17,855 nt of DNA from Bacteroidota bacterium (GTDB lineage Bacteria; Bacteroidota; Bacteroidia; UKL13-3), in NCBI GenBank assembly GCA_947462865.1, contig CANHRW010000019.1, positions 1-17,855 on the forward strand, written 5' to 3'. The notes beneath the pieces are model-generated. The model did no database searches, was not told where the DNA came from, and worked only from the letters and a program-made list of their open reading frames with translations. This document shows positions 1 through 9,600 of this stretch, piece by piece; position 1 is the first letter of the stretch; each line of letters begins with the position of its first letter. A program made the position numbers and the translations under genes.

Positions 1-1262
1 TATTTGAAAAATCTTTACAAATAGCGCTTTCAATCAATGCAAAACCACTTATTGCTCAAAATTATAATGGGTTAGCGGCCATTGCTATTCATGAAAAATT
101 ATATGTAGATGCTGGCACCTATTTTAAGAAAACCATTGATATTGCAAAACCGCTAGGGTTAAACATACAACTAGAAGAAGCCTATCAAGGATTGTCATCA
201 ATCTACAAATCGTTAAATGACGAGAGCAAAGCAAGGGCGTTCAGTGCATTGAGCAAAGAAATCAGCGATTCTATATACAATGATTCTATTTTAAAAAAAG
301 CTGCTGATTTACAATTGAGGTATGAATCTGAAAAGAAACAAAATGAAATTGAACTTTATAAAAAAAATAGTTTAGTCAATGACCTCAATTATAAAAAAGA
401 AAAACAATTGAGGTATTTTTTTACAGCATTATCTGCTTTGTTGGTTGTACTATTTGGGGTTGTATTTTTATTTTACAATCAAAATAAGCGCACCAATCAA
501 CAACTAAATAACCGGAACGAAGAATTACTCATTAAGAATATTTCAATTGAACAACAAAGTGAACAACTTGGTCAATTAAATGAAGTAAAAGACCGGTTTT
601 ACGCTATTGTATCACATGACCTAAGAAACAATTTGAGCACCATGAAATTGTATTTCGATTTAATTTCAAATCCTCAATTTAAACCTGAAAATCAGAAAGA
701 ACTCACTAGAGAAATTGCATACTCAGTTCAAAACACCATAGACCTTTTGGAAAATTTATTGGTTTGGGCATCTAGCCAATTAAAAGGTATTAGTATACAG
801 GCTACTGCAGTAAATTTATTTGAAATTAGCAACAATACCATTGAGTTGATCAATGGTGCTGCAAATCAAAAAAACATTCAAGTCATCAATTGTATACCTG
901 CTGGAACTAGTTGTTTTGGAGACAAAAATATGATTGAATTGGTGATGCGTAATTTAATCTCAAACGCTGTTAAGTTTACAACTGAAAATGGTCAGATACA
1001 AATTAAGAGTTCTATTGATGATTCAATTGTTTGTTTTAGTGTCATAGACAATGGTGTTGGCATTGAACCAAACAAAATTGAAAGCTTATTCGATGCCTAT
1101 AAAAATAGCAGTACAAAAGGCACAGGAAACGAACAAGGAACTGGATTGGGGCTCATGCTGTGTAAGTTGTTTGTAGAAGAAAATAAAGGCAAAATAGCTG
1201 TAGAAAGCCAAATAGGAAAGGGCAGTACATTTACTGTCACCCTTCCTATTTATAAAATTTAG
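1..1262 (+). CDS. TPR-containing sensor histidine kinase, 5' end missing
   Basis: Membrane-bound sensor kinase that would autophosphorylate a histidine and pass the phosphate to a response regulator not present here. The reading frame is open from base 3, so the true start lies outside the window; the TTG at 192 is only an internal codon. The first ~90 visible residues are helical and TPR-like (for example KTIDIAKPLG and EEAYQGLSSIYKSLND). Counting from the codon at 192, a basic coiled-coil stretch is followed by one membrane segment (about residues 76-95), a second coiled coil (100-135), the HisKA H-box IVSHDLRNNLS with phospho-acceptor H142 (bases 615-617), then HATPase_c: N-box MRNLISNAVKF, G1 box DNGVGIE and G2 box GTGLGLMLCK. 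It ends with a normal TAG at 1260-1262, without a fused receiver or DNA-binding domain. The conserved Pro after the H-box in many HisKA domains is replaced by Asn. It converges on the next gene with a 19-bp gap. The family is certain; the signal sensed is unknown. Confidence 0.95.
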   Translation, partial: FEKSLQIALSINAKPLIAQNYNGLAAIAIHEKLYVDAGTYFKKTIDIAKPLGLNIQLEEAYQGLSSIYKSLNDESKARAFSALSKEISDSIYNDSILKKAADLQLRYESEKKQNEIELYKKNSLVNDLNYKKEKQLRYFFTALSALLVVLFGVVFLFYNQNKRTNQQLNNRNEELLIKNISIEQQSEQLGQLNEVKDRFYAIVSHDLRNNLSTMKLYFDLISNPQFKPENQKELTREIAYSVQNTIDLLENLLVWASSQLKGISIQATAVNLFEISNNTIELINGAANQKNIQVINCIPAGTSCFGDKNMIELVMRNLISNAVKFTTENGQIQIKSSIDDSIVCFSVIDNGVGIEPNKIESLFDAYKNSSTKGTGNEQGTGLGLMLCKLFVEENKGKIAVESQIGKGSTFTVTLPIYKI

Positions 1263-1281
1263 TTTAGAACAGTCGCTTCTA

Positions 1282-4200
1282 TTAATGAATACGTATTGAC
1301 TTTGTAAAAACTTTATTTTGGAATTGGATTCTCAAATAAAACACACCTGACAAGCCCTCTGTTTTAATTTGGGCCTTGGTATTGTCTATTATTGATTCAA
1401 TATTGACAGCTGCACCTAATTGATTAAATAGTTGAATGGATTCAATTTTAGCATCTGACGCAATCACATTGAACAGTCCATGATTGACTGGATTTGGGTA
1501 GATGGTGATTGTATTAAAATCTGAAAGTTCGTTAAAACCAGTTGATTCTATTTTCTTTAAACAAATGATTCTACTTTCAGATTGATGAACTGCTTGTTTG
1601 TATTTTTCTGAAAGATGCCAATTGATAAAAATAGAATCATTGATGGCAATAGTTGCTAAATACTTGTCAAATAATTGCTGCTTTGAAACAGAATAAAGGG
1701 TTTGACCATTGTTCATATCAAATGAAACAGTGTCTGTTTTGTTTGAGTTTACAAAATTGAGTGTTTGATTAGTAAAAGGATTAGGATTGCTCCATTCAAA
1801 TTCTATGGAATCTAATTGATTAATTGAACCATTACTAAAACTATACTGAACAAACGGCAATGGTTTAATCAATTCTATAGGTTCAAAAATTAATACGTTC
1901 CTAAATGTACCTGTATTCGTATTGAGTGCTTGAAGGGTATCGTTGAATTCATTTTTATTAAATAAAGCATAAACCAAGCATTGAACAGTTAATGAATCGC
2001 CCCTATCTAACGGAAATTTATTTAAAACTGAAGCAATTGGGAATTTGTATTCTAATACATTTCCTACATTCTCAGTTAGTAAATCTTTGTTATTGATGAG
2101 CAACGCAATCCTATAAGAAGTAGCATTAGCAGATGGTGACCATACCAATTGTAATGTTCCTGTATCATTCAATTCTACCTCAATATTGAACCCATTTAAA
2201 GGAGAGATTAGATTGAAATTAGTCAGAATCTTATTTTCTCTTTTTACATAAATCTGTAAAATATTTGCGCTTTTAATAGACTTCCCTTGGCTGTTAGAGG
2301 CAAATACATTAAAAGTTAATACTATTGAATCTCCATAGTTCAGACCTAATTTTTGGGTTAAACTATCTAATAAGGTAGCATTTAAAATGAGATTGTTGTC
2401 TGTAGTATTCAGACTGAACAAATGTGAAATTCCTGCTGTTAGATTTTTAGATGTATCAATTGTCAACAAATAAGCATCTGCATACCTTGAACTTTGCCAT
2501 TCTAATTTTAACGCATTGCCTTTTTTAACATTTGCCTCAAATTGATTGGAAATTGGAATTAATAAATTAAAAGCTTCAGGAATTAATGGTGATTTCAAAT
2601 AACAAAATACTGATTGCATAGAAGGTAATGAATCGTTGAAATTGCTATAAGACCAAATTGTGAGGTAAATGGGAACTGAATCACCTTTAGCTAGTTTTAA
2701 AGATTGAGATAGCGTCTTTAGTACATCAAAATTTAGTTGAAAAGTGGTATCGGTTGTTAAGATTGTATTTTTAACCAACGGTAACTTTTCTATATCAGCT
2801 GTAGTATCTATTGAATAAGTGTAAAAATTAGCCCCAACTGATGCATTCCAATTTAAATCTAAAGGTCTGAAATTGATTGAATCTAATTCTATAGACTTTT
2901 GGTTAAAAGAAGAACTCACTGAAAAATTATCTAAACTATAAATATCATTATTGTTTGAACTCATTATATTGAGTTTGAGATCGCCTGTTAATTTAAAAAT
3001 AGCAATGTTTGATTCAACAACTTGTGCAGGGACTATTGCCCCATCATTGGTATTAGAATTCAACCCATTGTTATTATTTGAAACTAAATATAACGTTGAA
3101 TCATTTTGTAAATGAACTCCTGAAACAGAATTGAAAATAAGTGGTAGGCCATTTTTATATAAATCTAAATAATTGGTTTTTGTGGCAGGTACAATTTGAT
3201 TCGATGTCAAACCGCTCTCATTAATAAGTAGCTCAACTGGGCCAGTGTTCCCATTATATGTAAAAATTTTATTGTCAATTCTAGTAGCATTATTTATTGA
3301 AATTCTGCTGATTCTTTTGACTTGCTTATTCTGATTTTCAGCATGTTCATAAATTAAAAATTCATCATTACTGATAGCAATTAAATCATCAATTACCCAA
3401 TCAGAAGCTGCAATCTCAGATTCATCACCAGGATTCAAAACAAGGTATGTATTCAGTTGATGGCTAATAGGATCGAATGAAACCAATCGGTGTATTCTAT
3501 CAGAATTGGTGATAGAATCAAAAAACAAAGGCTTTGCCGAAATGCTATATAGCAATTGATTAGGTGTTTTAGTTAAATTTCTAAAACCATAACCAGGTCT
3601 AGTATATTTTAATTGGTTATCGATTAAAAAATTAGAATCAACTTCAAATGCACTGTACCTATTGATAATTTTATAGCTCGCATTCAAACAAACAAATGCT
3701 GAACGAAACTCATCTATAAACCAAAAATGATTATTCAAAACAACTAAACCTGCCGGATTGTAACCATTTTCAGAATATGGTGCTATTTTGTTTGAGATAT
3801 CTTGTGAACAATCAGTGATCGTATCTAAAAGGTATTCTTGTTTTTTAAAGTCACTTATACTTTTGCTCAAATAACCATCAATTGCAGTTTTAAAGTTATG
3901 TTGAATAGGACGTTCATTTAACACCGAGTAAAAATTACTATCTGAATTGATTTTAATTTTTACAATGGATGGATTATAATTTATACTTGGATAAATTCGA
4001 AGGCTTTTTGGACTACAATTTAAATTGCTTGGTATGATTTGTGGACCACTACCTGATACTAAATAAAATTCATTTTCATTTGTTGAATTGATCAACGACT
4101 GGTAATTCCCTTCAACTACAGAAATACCATTTAAGTTTGCTATCACTTTTGTTTTTTGAGGCGAAATTATTTGAGGCAATGGGTGTGCCCTTAACTGTAC

Positions 4201-4863
4201 CAAGTCGAATCTATATGTTCCTGAAGTTGCATAATTTGATGTTGTCCCCAAATAAGTACTCCCATTTGGCGAAAAAGTGGAAACAATTCTTATGGCAAAC
4301 AAAGGGTTGTTGTTTACACCTGCTACACCTGAAAAATCAGCAGTTCTATAGATAAAAGTGTTTGAAACCAAAGATCGGTATAAACTATTTGTAGTATCTG
4401 TTCCTGGTCCAGTATACTGAATCCAGTTTAGCCCGTCAATTGTATATAATAATTTTACAAATCTACTAGAGGTAGCAGAGTGCCTTTGGTACCATGAAAA
4501 AAATAAATTACAATAACCACTGGTATTCATCTTAAATACAATCCCAGAGGTATCTCTTCTTGTTCCATTAACAGGAAATGTAGTCAATTGGATGGCAGAA
4601 TTATCCCCTATACTGCTCGAATCATTAATAACACCATCACTGAAAGTATTGATTACAGTCCCTGCTAATTGCATAGTTCCATTACCTATTTGAGGCATTC
4701 TAGTTCCACTTGCAACTGTAGCATCTGCTAAACGTAATGAATCTTTGGTGTTAAAAGTCCATCTATAAATCGTAGACTGTGCAGCTAAAAGAAATGGCAA
4801 TACCATTAAAAAGGAAAATGTAACTTTTTTCATGGATACAAAAATAAAATACAAAAAACGCAT
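1282..4863 (-). CDS. T9SS cargo: jelly-roll, degenerate phytase-like domain, four SusE/FnIII-like repeats, type A sorting domain
   Basis: Predicted secreted or surface-anchored protein of 1193 residues. The better start is probably the internal ATG at 4831-4833 (residue 11), because MKKVTFSFLMVLPFLLAAQ from there is a classic signal peptide; the ATG at 4861-4863 adds ten unneeded residues. Domains: jelly-roll-like sandwich (about 30-225); a region resembling the 'esterase-like activity of phytase' beta-propeller (about 235-625), seen in GISVVEG, NEFYLVSGSGPQ, FWFIDEF, VIDDLIAISNDEFLIYEH and LYLVSNNNNG; four FnIII/SusE-N-like repeats (about 665-755, 765-875, 885-990, 1000-1105), three of them with a recurrent GDS before a beta strand; then a T9SS type A sorting domain with YPNP at 1122-1125, ending KSIRIH. 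The glutamates usual in the propeller's EG motifs are absent, so enzyme activity is doubtful. The hairpin at 4894-4926 separates it from the operon upstream, so it is probably transcribed alone. Domain architecture is well supported; ligand or substrate is unknown. Confidence 0.88.
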   Translation of the reverse strand: MRFLYFIFVSMKKVTFSFLMVLPFLLAAQSTIYRWTFNTKDSLRLADATVASGTRMPQIGNGTMQLAGTVINTFSDGVINDSSSIGDNSAIQLTTFPVNGTRRDTSGIVFKMNTSGYCNLFFSWYQRHSATSSRFVKLLYTIDGLNWIQYTGPGTDTTNSLYRSLVSNTFIYRTADFSGVAGVNNNPLFAIRIVSTFSPNGSTYLGTTSNYATSGTYRFDLVQLRAHPLPQIISPQKTKVIANLNGISVVEGNYQSLINSTNENEFYLVSGSGPQIIPSNLNCSPKSLRIYPSINYNPSIVKIKINSDSNFYSVLNERPIQHNFKTAIDGYLSKSISDFKKQEYLLDTITDCSQDISNKIAPYSENGYNPAGLVVLNNHFWFIDEFRSAFVCLNASYKIINRYSAFEVDSNFLIDNQLKYTRPGYGFRNLTKTPNQLLYSISAKPLFFDSITNSDRIHRLVSFDPISHQLNTYLVLNPGDESEIAASDWVIDDLIAISNDEFLIYEHAENQNKQVKRISRISINNATRIDNKIFTYNGNTGPVELLINESGLTSNQIVPATKTNYLDLYKNGLPLIFNSVSGVHLQNDSTLYLVSNNNNGLNSNTNDGAIVPAQVVESNIAIFKLTGDLKLNIMSSNNNDIYSLDNFSVSSSFNQKSIELDSINFRPLDLNWNASVGANFYTYSIDTTADIEKLPLVKNTILTTDTTFQLNFDVLKTLSQSLKLAKGDSVPIYLTIWSYSNFNDSLPSMQSVFCYLKSPLIPEAFNLLIPISNQFEANVKKGNALKLEWQSSRYADAYLLTIDTSKNLTAGISHLFSLNTTDNNLILNATLLDSLTQKLGLNYGDSIVLTFNVFASNSQGKSIKSANILQIYVKRENKILTNFNLISPLNGFNIEVELNDTGTLQLVWSPSANATSYRIALLINNKDLLTENVGNVLEYKFPIASVLNKFPLDRGDSLTVQCLVYALFNKNEFNDTLQALNTNTGTFRNVLIFEPIELIKPLPFVQYSFSNGSINQLDSIEFEWSNPNPFTNQTLNFVNSNKTDTVSFDMNNGQTLYSVSKQQLFDKYLATIAINDSIFINWHLSEKYKQAVHQSESRIICLKKIESTGFNELSDFNTITIYPNPVNHGLFNVIASDAKIESIQLFNQLGAAVNIESIIDNTKAQIKTEGLSGVFYLRIQFQNKVFTKSIRIH

Positions 4864-4893
4864 GTATGTTAATTCTATATTAACAATATAAAA

Positions 4894-4926
4894 CAGAAAA
4901 AGCGGTCATAAAGACCGCTTTTTCTG
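4894..4926 (-). terminator. Perfect 14-bp hairpin, intrinsic terminator
   Basis: Bases 4894-4907 and 4913-4926 are exact reverse complements around a 5-nt loop (ATAAA on + strand). The stem has a GC-rich core (GCGGTC/GACCGC) flanked by A5 and T5 runs, so on the - strand the core is followed by a U-tract. It lies 17 bp past the stop codon of the gene at 4944-6665 and before the start of the gene at 1282-4863, so it most likely ends the 10024-to-4944 operon. The symmetry would also allow function on the + strand, but no + strand gene reads into it. Confidence 0.88.
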
Positions 4927-4943
4927 GTAAAATTTATCATTAA

Positions 4944-6665
4944 TTATGGCTTGGAAACACCAATAAAAAGAGAGTTATTGTTGTCTATCATAATAAAGTC
5001 GTTTCCATCTACAAATCCATCACCATTTGCATCAGTGTACAAATAACCACTGGCAAAATTGGTATTGTCATTATCTACATCAATAAAGTCATTTCCATCA
5101 ACAAATCCATCTTGGTTGATATCACCACCATAGATTGCAAAAACATCATCTTCAACCATAACCTGGTTTGATCCATATGCACTTTCAGCAGATACGGTAA
5201 AATCAAATAATTTAGATGCTGAATTAAACAATACAGGGTTCGCACTCCAAGTCTCAATTGAGTTTCTATGTTTAATAACAATGTAATATTCTTTGTTAAA
5301 CATTGATTTTGGAAGTATCATAGAGGTTAAACCAGTGATTGATAAAGTTGGACTCAAAGTCAATTCAGATAAATTGGTAATTGGATCTACAAAATCAACT
5401 GTGATTAAGTCGGCATCATTTTCAGTATAATTACTTACAGCTGAATTAAATAAAGCTGAAGTCATGGTTCTATTACCTGTAAAAACACCTTGTAACAATA
5501 CACTTAAATCAAACTTAATAGAAGCAGGCAAATTAGCAAGATTATTCAAATGGTTAGTTTGGTTGGTAATATCAGCTTGCAACTGTGTAGTTTTGTTGTA
5601 AGAAAATATCTTAGTTGGATAGGCTTGATTGGTCGTTGAAAAGTTCCAATTGATTGATGGTACTCCAGAGAATTTCTTGTTGTTAACCAATCTAATTGTT
5701 GCAATCAAAGTGCCGTCACCTGTGGTTGCTAATACTTTACCATTTGCATAACCACCTGTTGGTGATTTAGGCGTTAACCGGATATAATTTGGTGATACCA
5801 ATTCCCAGTAAGACCTACCACTTCCGGTATTTACAGCTACAGGAGACTGTCCAGAACTTGTTAATTCTGAACTGCTAATGTATACTGCAACAGTTCCGCC
5901 ATCTCTAAAAGAATTTGAAACTGAAAAGCCTCCTTGAAACTGCGAAAGTACAATTGGAAAATTTGAAACATTTGGATTTGTGTTTTTAATGTATACTTTG
6001 AATTCATAAATAGAATCACTGATGAAAGTATCATTGACCATTTTTGCGATGTATGAATTTCTTGTGATTACATTTGACTGATTCAAGTGTGATGTTTGAT
6101 TGGTGATATCAACTTGCTGAGATGTAGCGGCATTATAGGCAAATATTTTAGTTGGATAAGCTTGGTTAGCAGCACTAAAATTCCAACTTAAATTTGGTGT
6201 TCCAACAAACGCAGTAGTATTGGTCAGTCTAAATCTTGCTATTCTAGTTCCATTTCCTGCAGCTGAAATACTGGTTCCATTGGCTAAAATTTTAGGCGTG
6301 ATTCTGATATAATTTGGGTCTGTCAAATCCCAGAATGCTCTGCCAGAACCTGTATTGGTGGGTGTTGGAACTTGAGATGACAATAAGCCCGAACTACCTG
6401 AAATAACAGAAACAGCTATAGTGCCATTGTTTCTGAAAGTAGAAGATACACTCAATCCTCCTTGAAATTGAGACAACACAAAGGGATTGGTTGTTGTATT
6501 TGAACTGGTATTTTTTAAATATAGATCAAATTCATAGACGTTAGTAGCTACCAATGAATCATTTGTAATGACACATTGATAGGCTGATGGGAGTTGGGCA
6601 TTTGCAGAAATTACTGCAAATGCTCCTAATGCCATCAATTTTATTTTTAAAAATAAATTTTTCAT
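4944..6665 (-). CDS. Secreted protein with two cohesin-like/adhesion-like repeats and a dockerin-like C-terminus
   Basis: Predicted exported protein of 573 residues. The signal peptide is MKNLFLKIKLMALGAFAVIS followed by ANAQ. Two homologous ~170-residue beta-rich domains follow (about 28-195 and 204-374), each with Y-E-F-x-[LV]-Y-[LI]-K-N-T, LSQFQGG, a GSGR-[AS]-[FY]-W motif, PNYIR[IL]TPK, NQAYPTKIF and DITNQT. Their layout and strand pattern recall cohesin-type domains, which I infer rather than see. The C-terminal module (about 383-573) contains HRNSIETWSANPV (466-478) and a pair of dockerin/EF-hand-type calcium loops, D515-N517-D519-G520-D523-D526 and D545-N547-D549-G550-D553-D556. There is no YPNP sorting domain. 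It starts 23 bp after the stop of the upstream gene and shares that gene's C-terminal module, which points to co-transcription and related roles. Dockerin-like ends of this kind are frequent in Bacteroidota and are not proof of a cellulosome. Specific function unknown. Confidence 0.88.
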   Translation of the reverse strand: MKNLFLKIKLMALGAFAVISANAQLPSAYQCVITNDSLVATNVYEFDLYLKNTSSNTTTNPFVLSQFQGGLSVSSTFRNNGTIAVSVISGSSGLLSSQVPTPTNTGSGRAFWDLTDPNYIRITPKILANGTSISAAGNGTRIARFRLTNTTAFVGTPNLSWNFSAANQAYPTKIFAYNAATSQQVDITNQTSHLNQSNVITRNSYIAKMVNDTFISDSIYEFKVYIKNTNPNVSNFPIVLSQFQGGFSVSNSFRDGGTVAVYISSSELTSSGQSPVAVNTGSGRSYWELVSPNYIRLTPKSPTGGYANGKVLATTGDGTLIATIRLVNNKKFSGVPSINWNFSTTNQAYPTKIFSYNKTTQLQADITNQTNHLNNLANLPASIKFDLSVLLQGVFTGNRTMTSALFNSAVSNYTENDADLITVDFVDPITNLSELTLSPTLSITGLTSMILPKSMFNKEYYIVIKHRNSIETWSANPVLFNSASKLFDFTVSAESAYGSNQVMVEDDVFAIYGGDINQDGFVDGNDFIDVDNDNTNFASGYLYTDANGDGFVDGNDFIMIDNNNSLFIGVSKP

Positions 6666-6674
6666 TTTACTGTA

Positions 6675-6693
6675 TTTAACAGCTTCTGTTAAA
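6675..6693 (-). other. Short inverted repeat over stop codon in the operon gap
   Basis: TTTAACAG (6675-6682) and CTGTTAAA (6686-6693) are perfect complements around a 3-nt loop. The repeat includes the TAA stop of the upstream gene (6689-6691) and ends 9 bp before the start codon of the next gene (6663-6665). It has no U-tract and low GC content, so it is unlikely to be a terminator. It could be an mRNA-stabilising or processing hairpin, or could mask ribosome access to the second cistron. The structure is visible; the role is inference. Confidence 0.45.
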
Positions 6694-9600
6694 ATGGTCT
6701 GATTATTTGAATGATGTTTGCTACATTGTTATCTACAATTGACAAGTCAGTATTGTCAACAATTCCATCATAATTCACATCAGCTGGGATATATCCAATA
6801 ACTGTTTGGTTATTGCTACAATCAGCTAAATCAGAAGCATCACACAAACCATCTTTGTTTAAATCTCCACTAAAAATTAATGAAACGGTACCTGTTGTTT
6901 TTACATTTTCTCCATAAACATTTGTTGAACCACAAGAGAAACAAATATCACTAGCAGGTGTAGCAAAAGTATTTCTGATAGTAACCGGCTTAGCACTCCA
7001 AGTTTCAATACTATTCCTACCTGATAATGCTACATAAAATGATTTACCCAATTCTGAACTAGGTACATTTACACTACCAACTCCATTTGAATCTAAAACT
7101 GTTGTGTAAGTTTGAACCATCTCAAAGGGAGCAGTAGTGGTATATAGTTTTATGGTTACTGAATCTGGAACTTGCTTGCCTGAACTTGCATTGTATGTAC
7201 CCTCAACAAAAGCTTTTACACTCAATACTGCATTTGCAACTGGTACAAAAGTAGAATTGGTATAATCATTATTAATCGGATCAAAACTTGCCCAACCTGC
7301 TGTCCAATCTGTATTACCAAATGCTCCTTTATAGTTTACAGGAGTAATATTTGGATTTGCAGACAATTTTGTTGAAGAAGTGAAACTAAAATTAGACCAT
7401 TGAGCAGCTCCTGTTGGAGGCAACAATTTAGAAATTGGATTATTGATATCTAAACCTGTTAAACCAACTTGTGACAAGGTTACTGTATCATTAGCTCTTG
7501 CACCAAACCAAGAACGTATAGCAGAAATGGTGCTAAATACACCAGAACCAGCTAAAAATGGCCTATTGGTTGAATTATTTGCTGTAATATGCGCCATTGT
7601 GTTGTTTCTAAATTCAGCTGAATCAGAATTTTGTCCTGATGCAGATTCAGCACCATCTATAAATAAACCTACACCCCAACCAGCAAAAACTGAATTGAAT
7701 ATACTTAACTGTGAACCACGACGGATACGAGCTCCTTTTCCACCATCACCATTAGAAACTCCTCTGTAACCACTTGCAAGTGTACCATCAAATGCAGCAC
7801 GAGGTCCAATTGAAGTTACGTTTGAAAAAATGGCTCTGGTTCTTGGCGCTGTATAAAATGAAGAGAAAACACCACCTGTTGGCGCATCATTGTTATCAGA
7901 TTCAAAACCTTCAGAGGTAGAAACTGATGGGTTATCTGCTACTTGTGGATCACGAATAGCCAATGCAAACTGAACTGTTCCAGAAAAACCATTGTCTGTA
8001 TCAAAATCATCGTCTAGGGTTTTGTATACGATTAGGTTTTTACAATTAACCGTTCCGCCGAACCATTCAAAACCATCATCTCCACAAAAAGATACTTGAA
8101 CATTTTCTATGGTTGTACCACTTCCAACACCCGCTAATGTAATGCCATTGGTTTCATTGTTAGATGCAAATGCAATTCCTGGAAATTCAATACGAACAAA
8201 TCTAAAAATTCCTGAATTATCGTCTGAAATATTACCCCCAAATAAACCAGCAGCACCAAACAAACCACCTTCAACTTGTCCAAAACCAACAGGAAAATTA
8301 ACAGGTGCTCTACCACATATGATAACACCACCCCAATCACCAGCAGCTCTTGCACCTGCAGGTTGATCTGATGTAAACACGATAGGCCTATTTGCAGTTC
8401 CTTCTGCAATAATTTTTGCACCTCTTCTAACGATTAAAATAGCTTTGTTACTAGAATTCTTAATACCTTGAATGATTGTTCCTGGTTGAATGGTTAAAGT
8501 ATAACCACTATCAACATTTACTTGACCAGAAATTTTCCAAATTTTATCGTTAGTCCATGTTGTATTGGTTGAAATACTTCCTGAAACTGTTTGTACAGTT
8601 GGTTGGTAAGTTACTGTATAATCTGCATTGATTGGGTTCCAATTGGTCCATCCTTGGGTCCAATCTGTTGAACCAAATGCTCCTCTGTATGATACCGGAG
8701 TGAAGAATGAATTTGTCAGTTTGTTTGAGTTAAAACTTGCTCCTGTTAATTGTCTTGATCCTGAAACTGGTAATAACTTGTTCATAGGATTGCTTAATTC
8801 AAATCCCGTTAAGCCTAAATTTGCCAATGTAGTTGTGTCATTGTTTCTAGCTGCAAACCAAGAGCGTAAATTAGAAATGGTAGCAAATGCGCCTGAACCC
8901 AATAGAAATGGTGCATTAGTAGTGTTGCTGGCGGTCATATGCCCAAAAATATTATTCTTGAATTCAGCAGAATCTGAATTTTGACCTGAAGCAGATTCAG
9001 TACCATCAATAAATAAACCAACACCCCAACCTGTAAAAACTGAATTCAGAATACTCAATTGTGAACCTCTGCGAATTCTTGCACCTTTACCTCCGTCTCC
9101 ATTAGAAACACCTCTGTATCCACTTGCTAGTGTTCCATTGCTTGCAGTTCTTGGGCCAATACTTGTTATATTAGAAAAAACTGCTCTTGTTCTTGGACTT
9201 GTGTAATAGTTAGAAAAAACACCATTTGCTGGCGCATCATTGTTATCAGATTCAAAACCTTCCGATGTAGAAATAGAAGGATTATCTGCTACTTGAGGAT
9301 CACGAATGGCAAGACCAAATTGTACATTTCCTGAAAAACCATTATCGGTATCAAAGTCATCATCTAAAGTACGGTAAACTACTAAATTTTTACAATTTAC
9401 AGTACCTCCAAACCATTCAAAACCATCATCTCCACAATAAGATACTTGAACATATTCTATTGTTGTACCGCTACCAACACCAGCAAGTGTGATACCATTG
9501 GTTTCGTTATTCGATGCAAACGCAATACCAGAAAATTCGATACGTACATACCTCAAAATACCTGAGTTATCGTTACTAATGTTTCCTCCAAATAAACCAG

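Noticed and set aside
192..194. TTG as start codon of the histidine kinase
   Set aside because: The frame is open upstream to base 3 and encodes TPR-like helices, so the gene begins outside the window.
4137..4355. Small + strand frame opposite the phytase-like gene
   Set aside because: It is antisense to the jelly-roll part of a well-supported gene and has no signal or motif of its own.
4839..4846. TAnnTTTG match on the - strand just before the ATG at 4833
   Set aside because: It would put the transcription start at the ATG itself, with no -33 element at a suitable distance; likely a chance match in AT-rich DNA.
8109..8984. Open frames on the + strand opposite the beta-helix-like gene (also 7443-7769)
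   Set aside because: They lie antisense to clearly conserved coding sequence, have proline-rich unnatural compositions, and recur at the same offset because the gene itself is duplicated.
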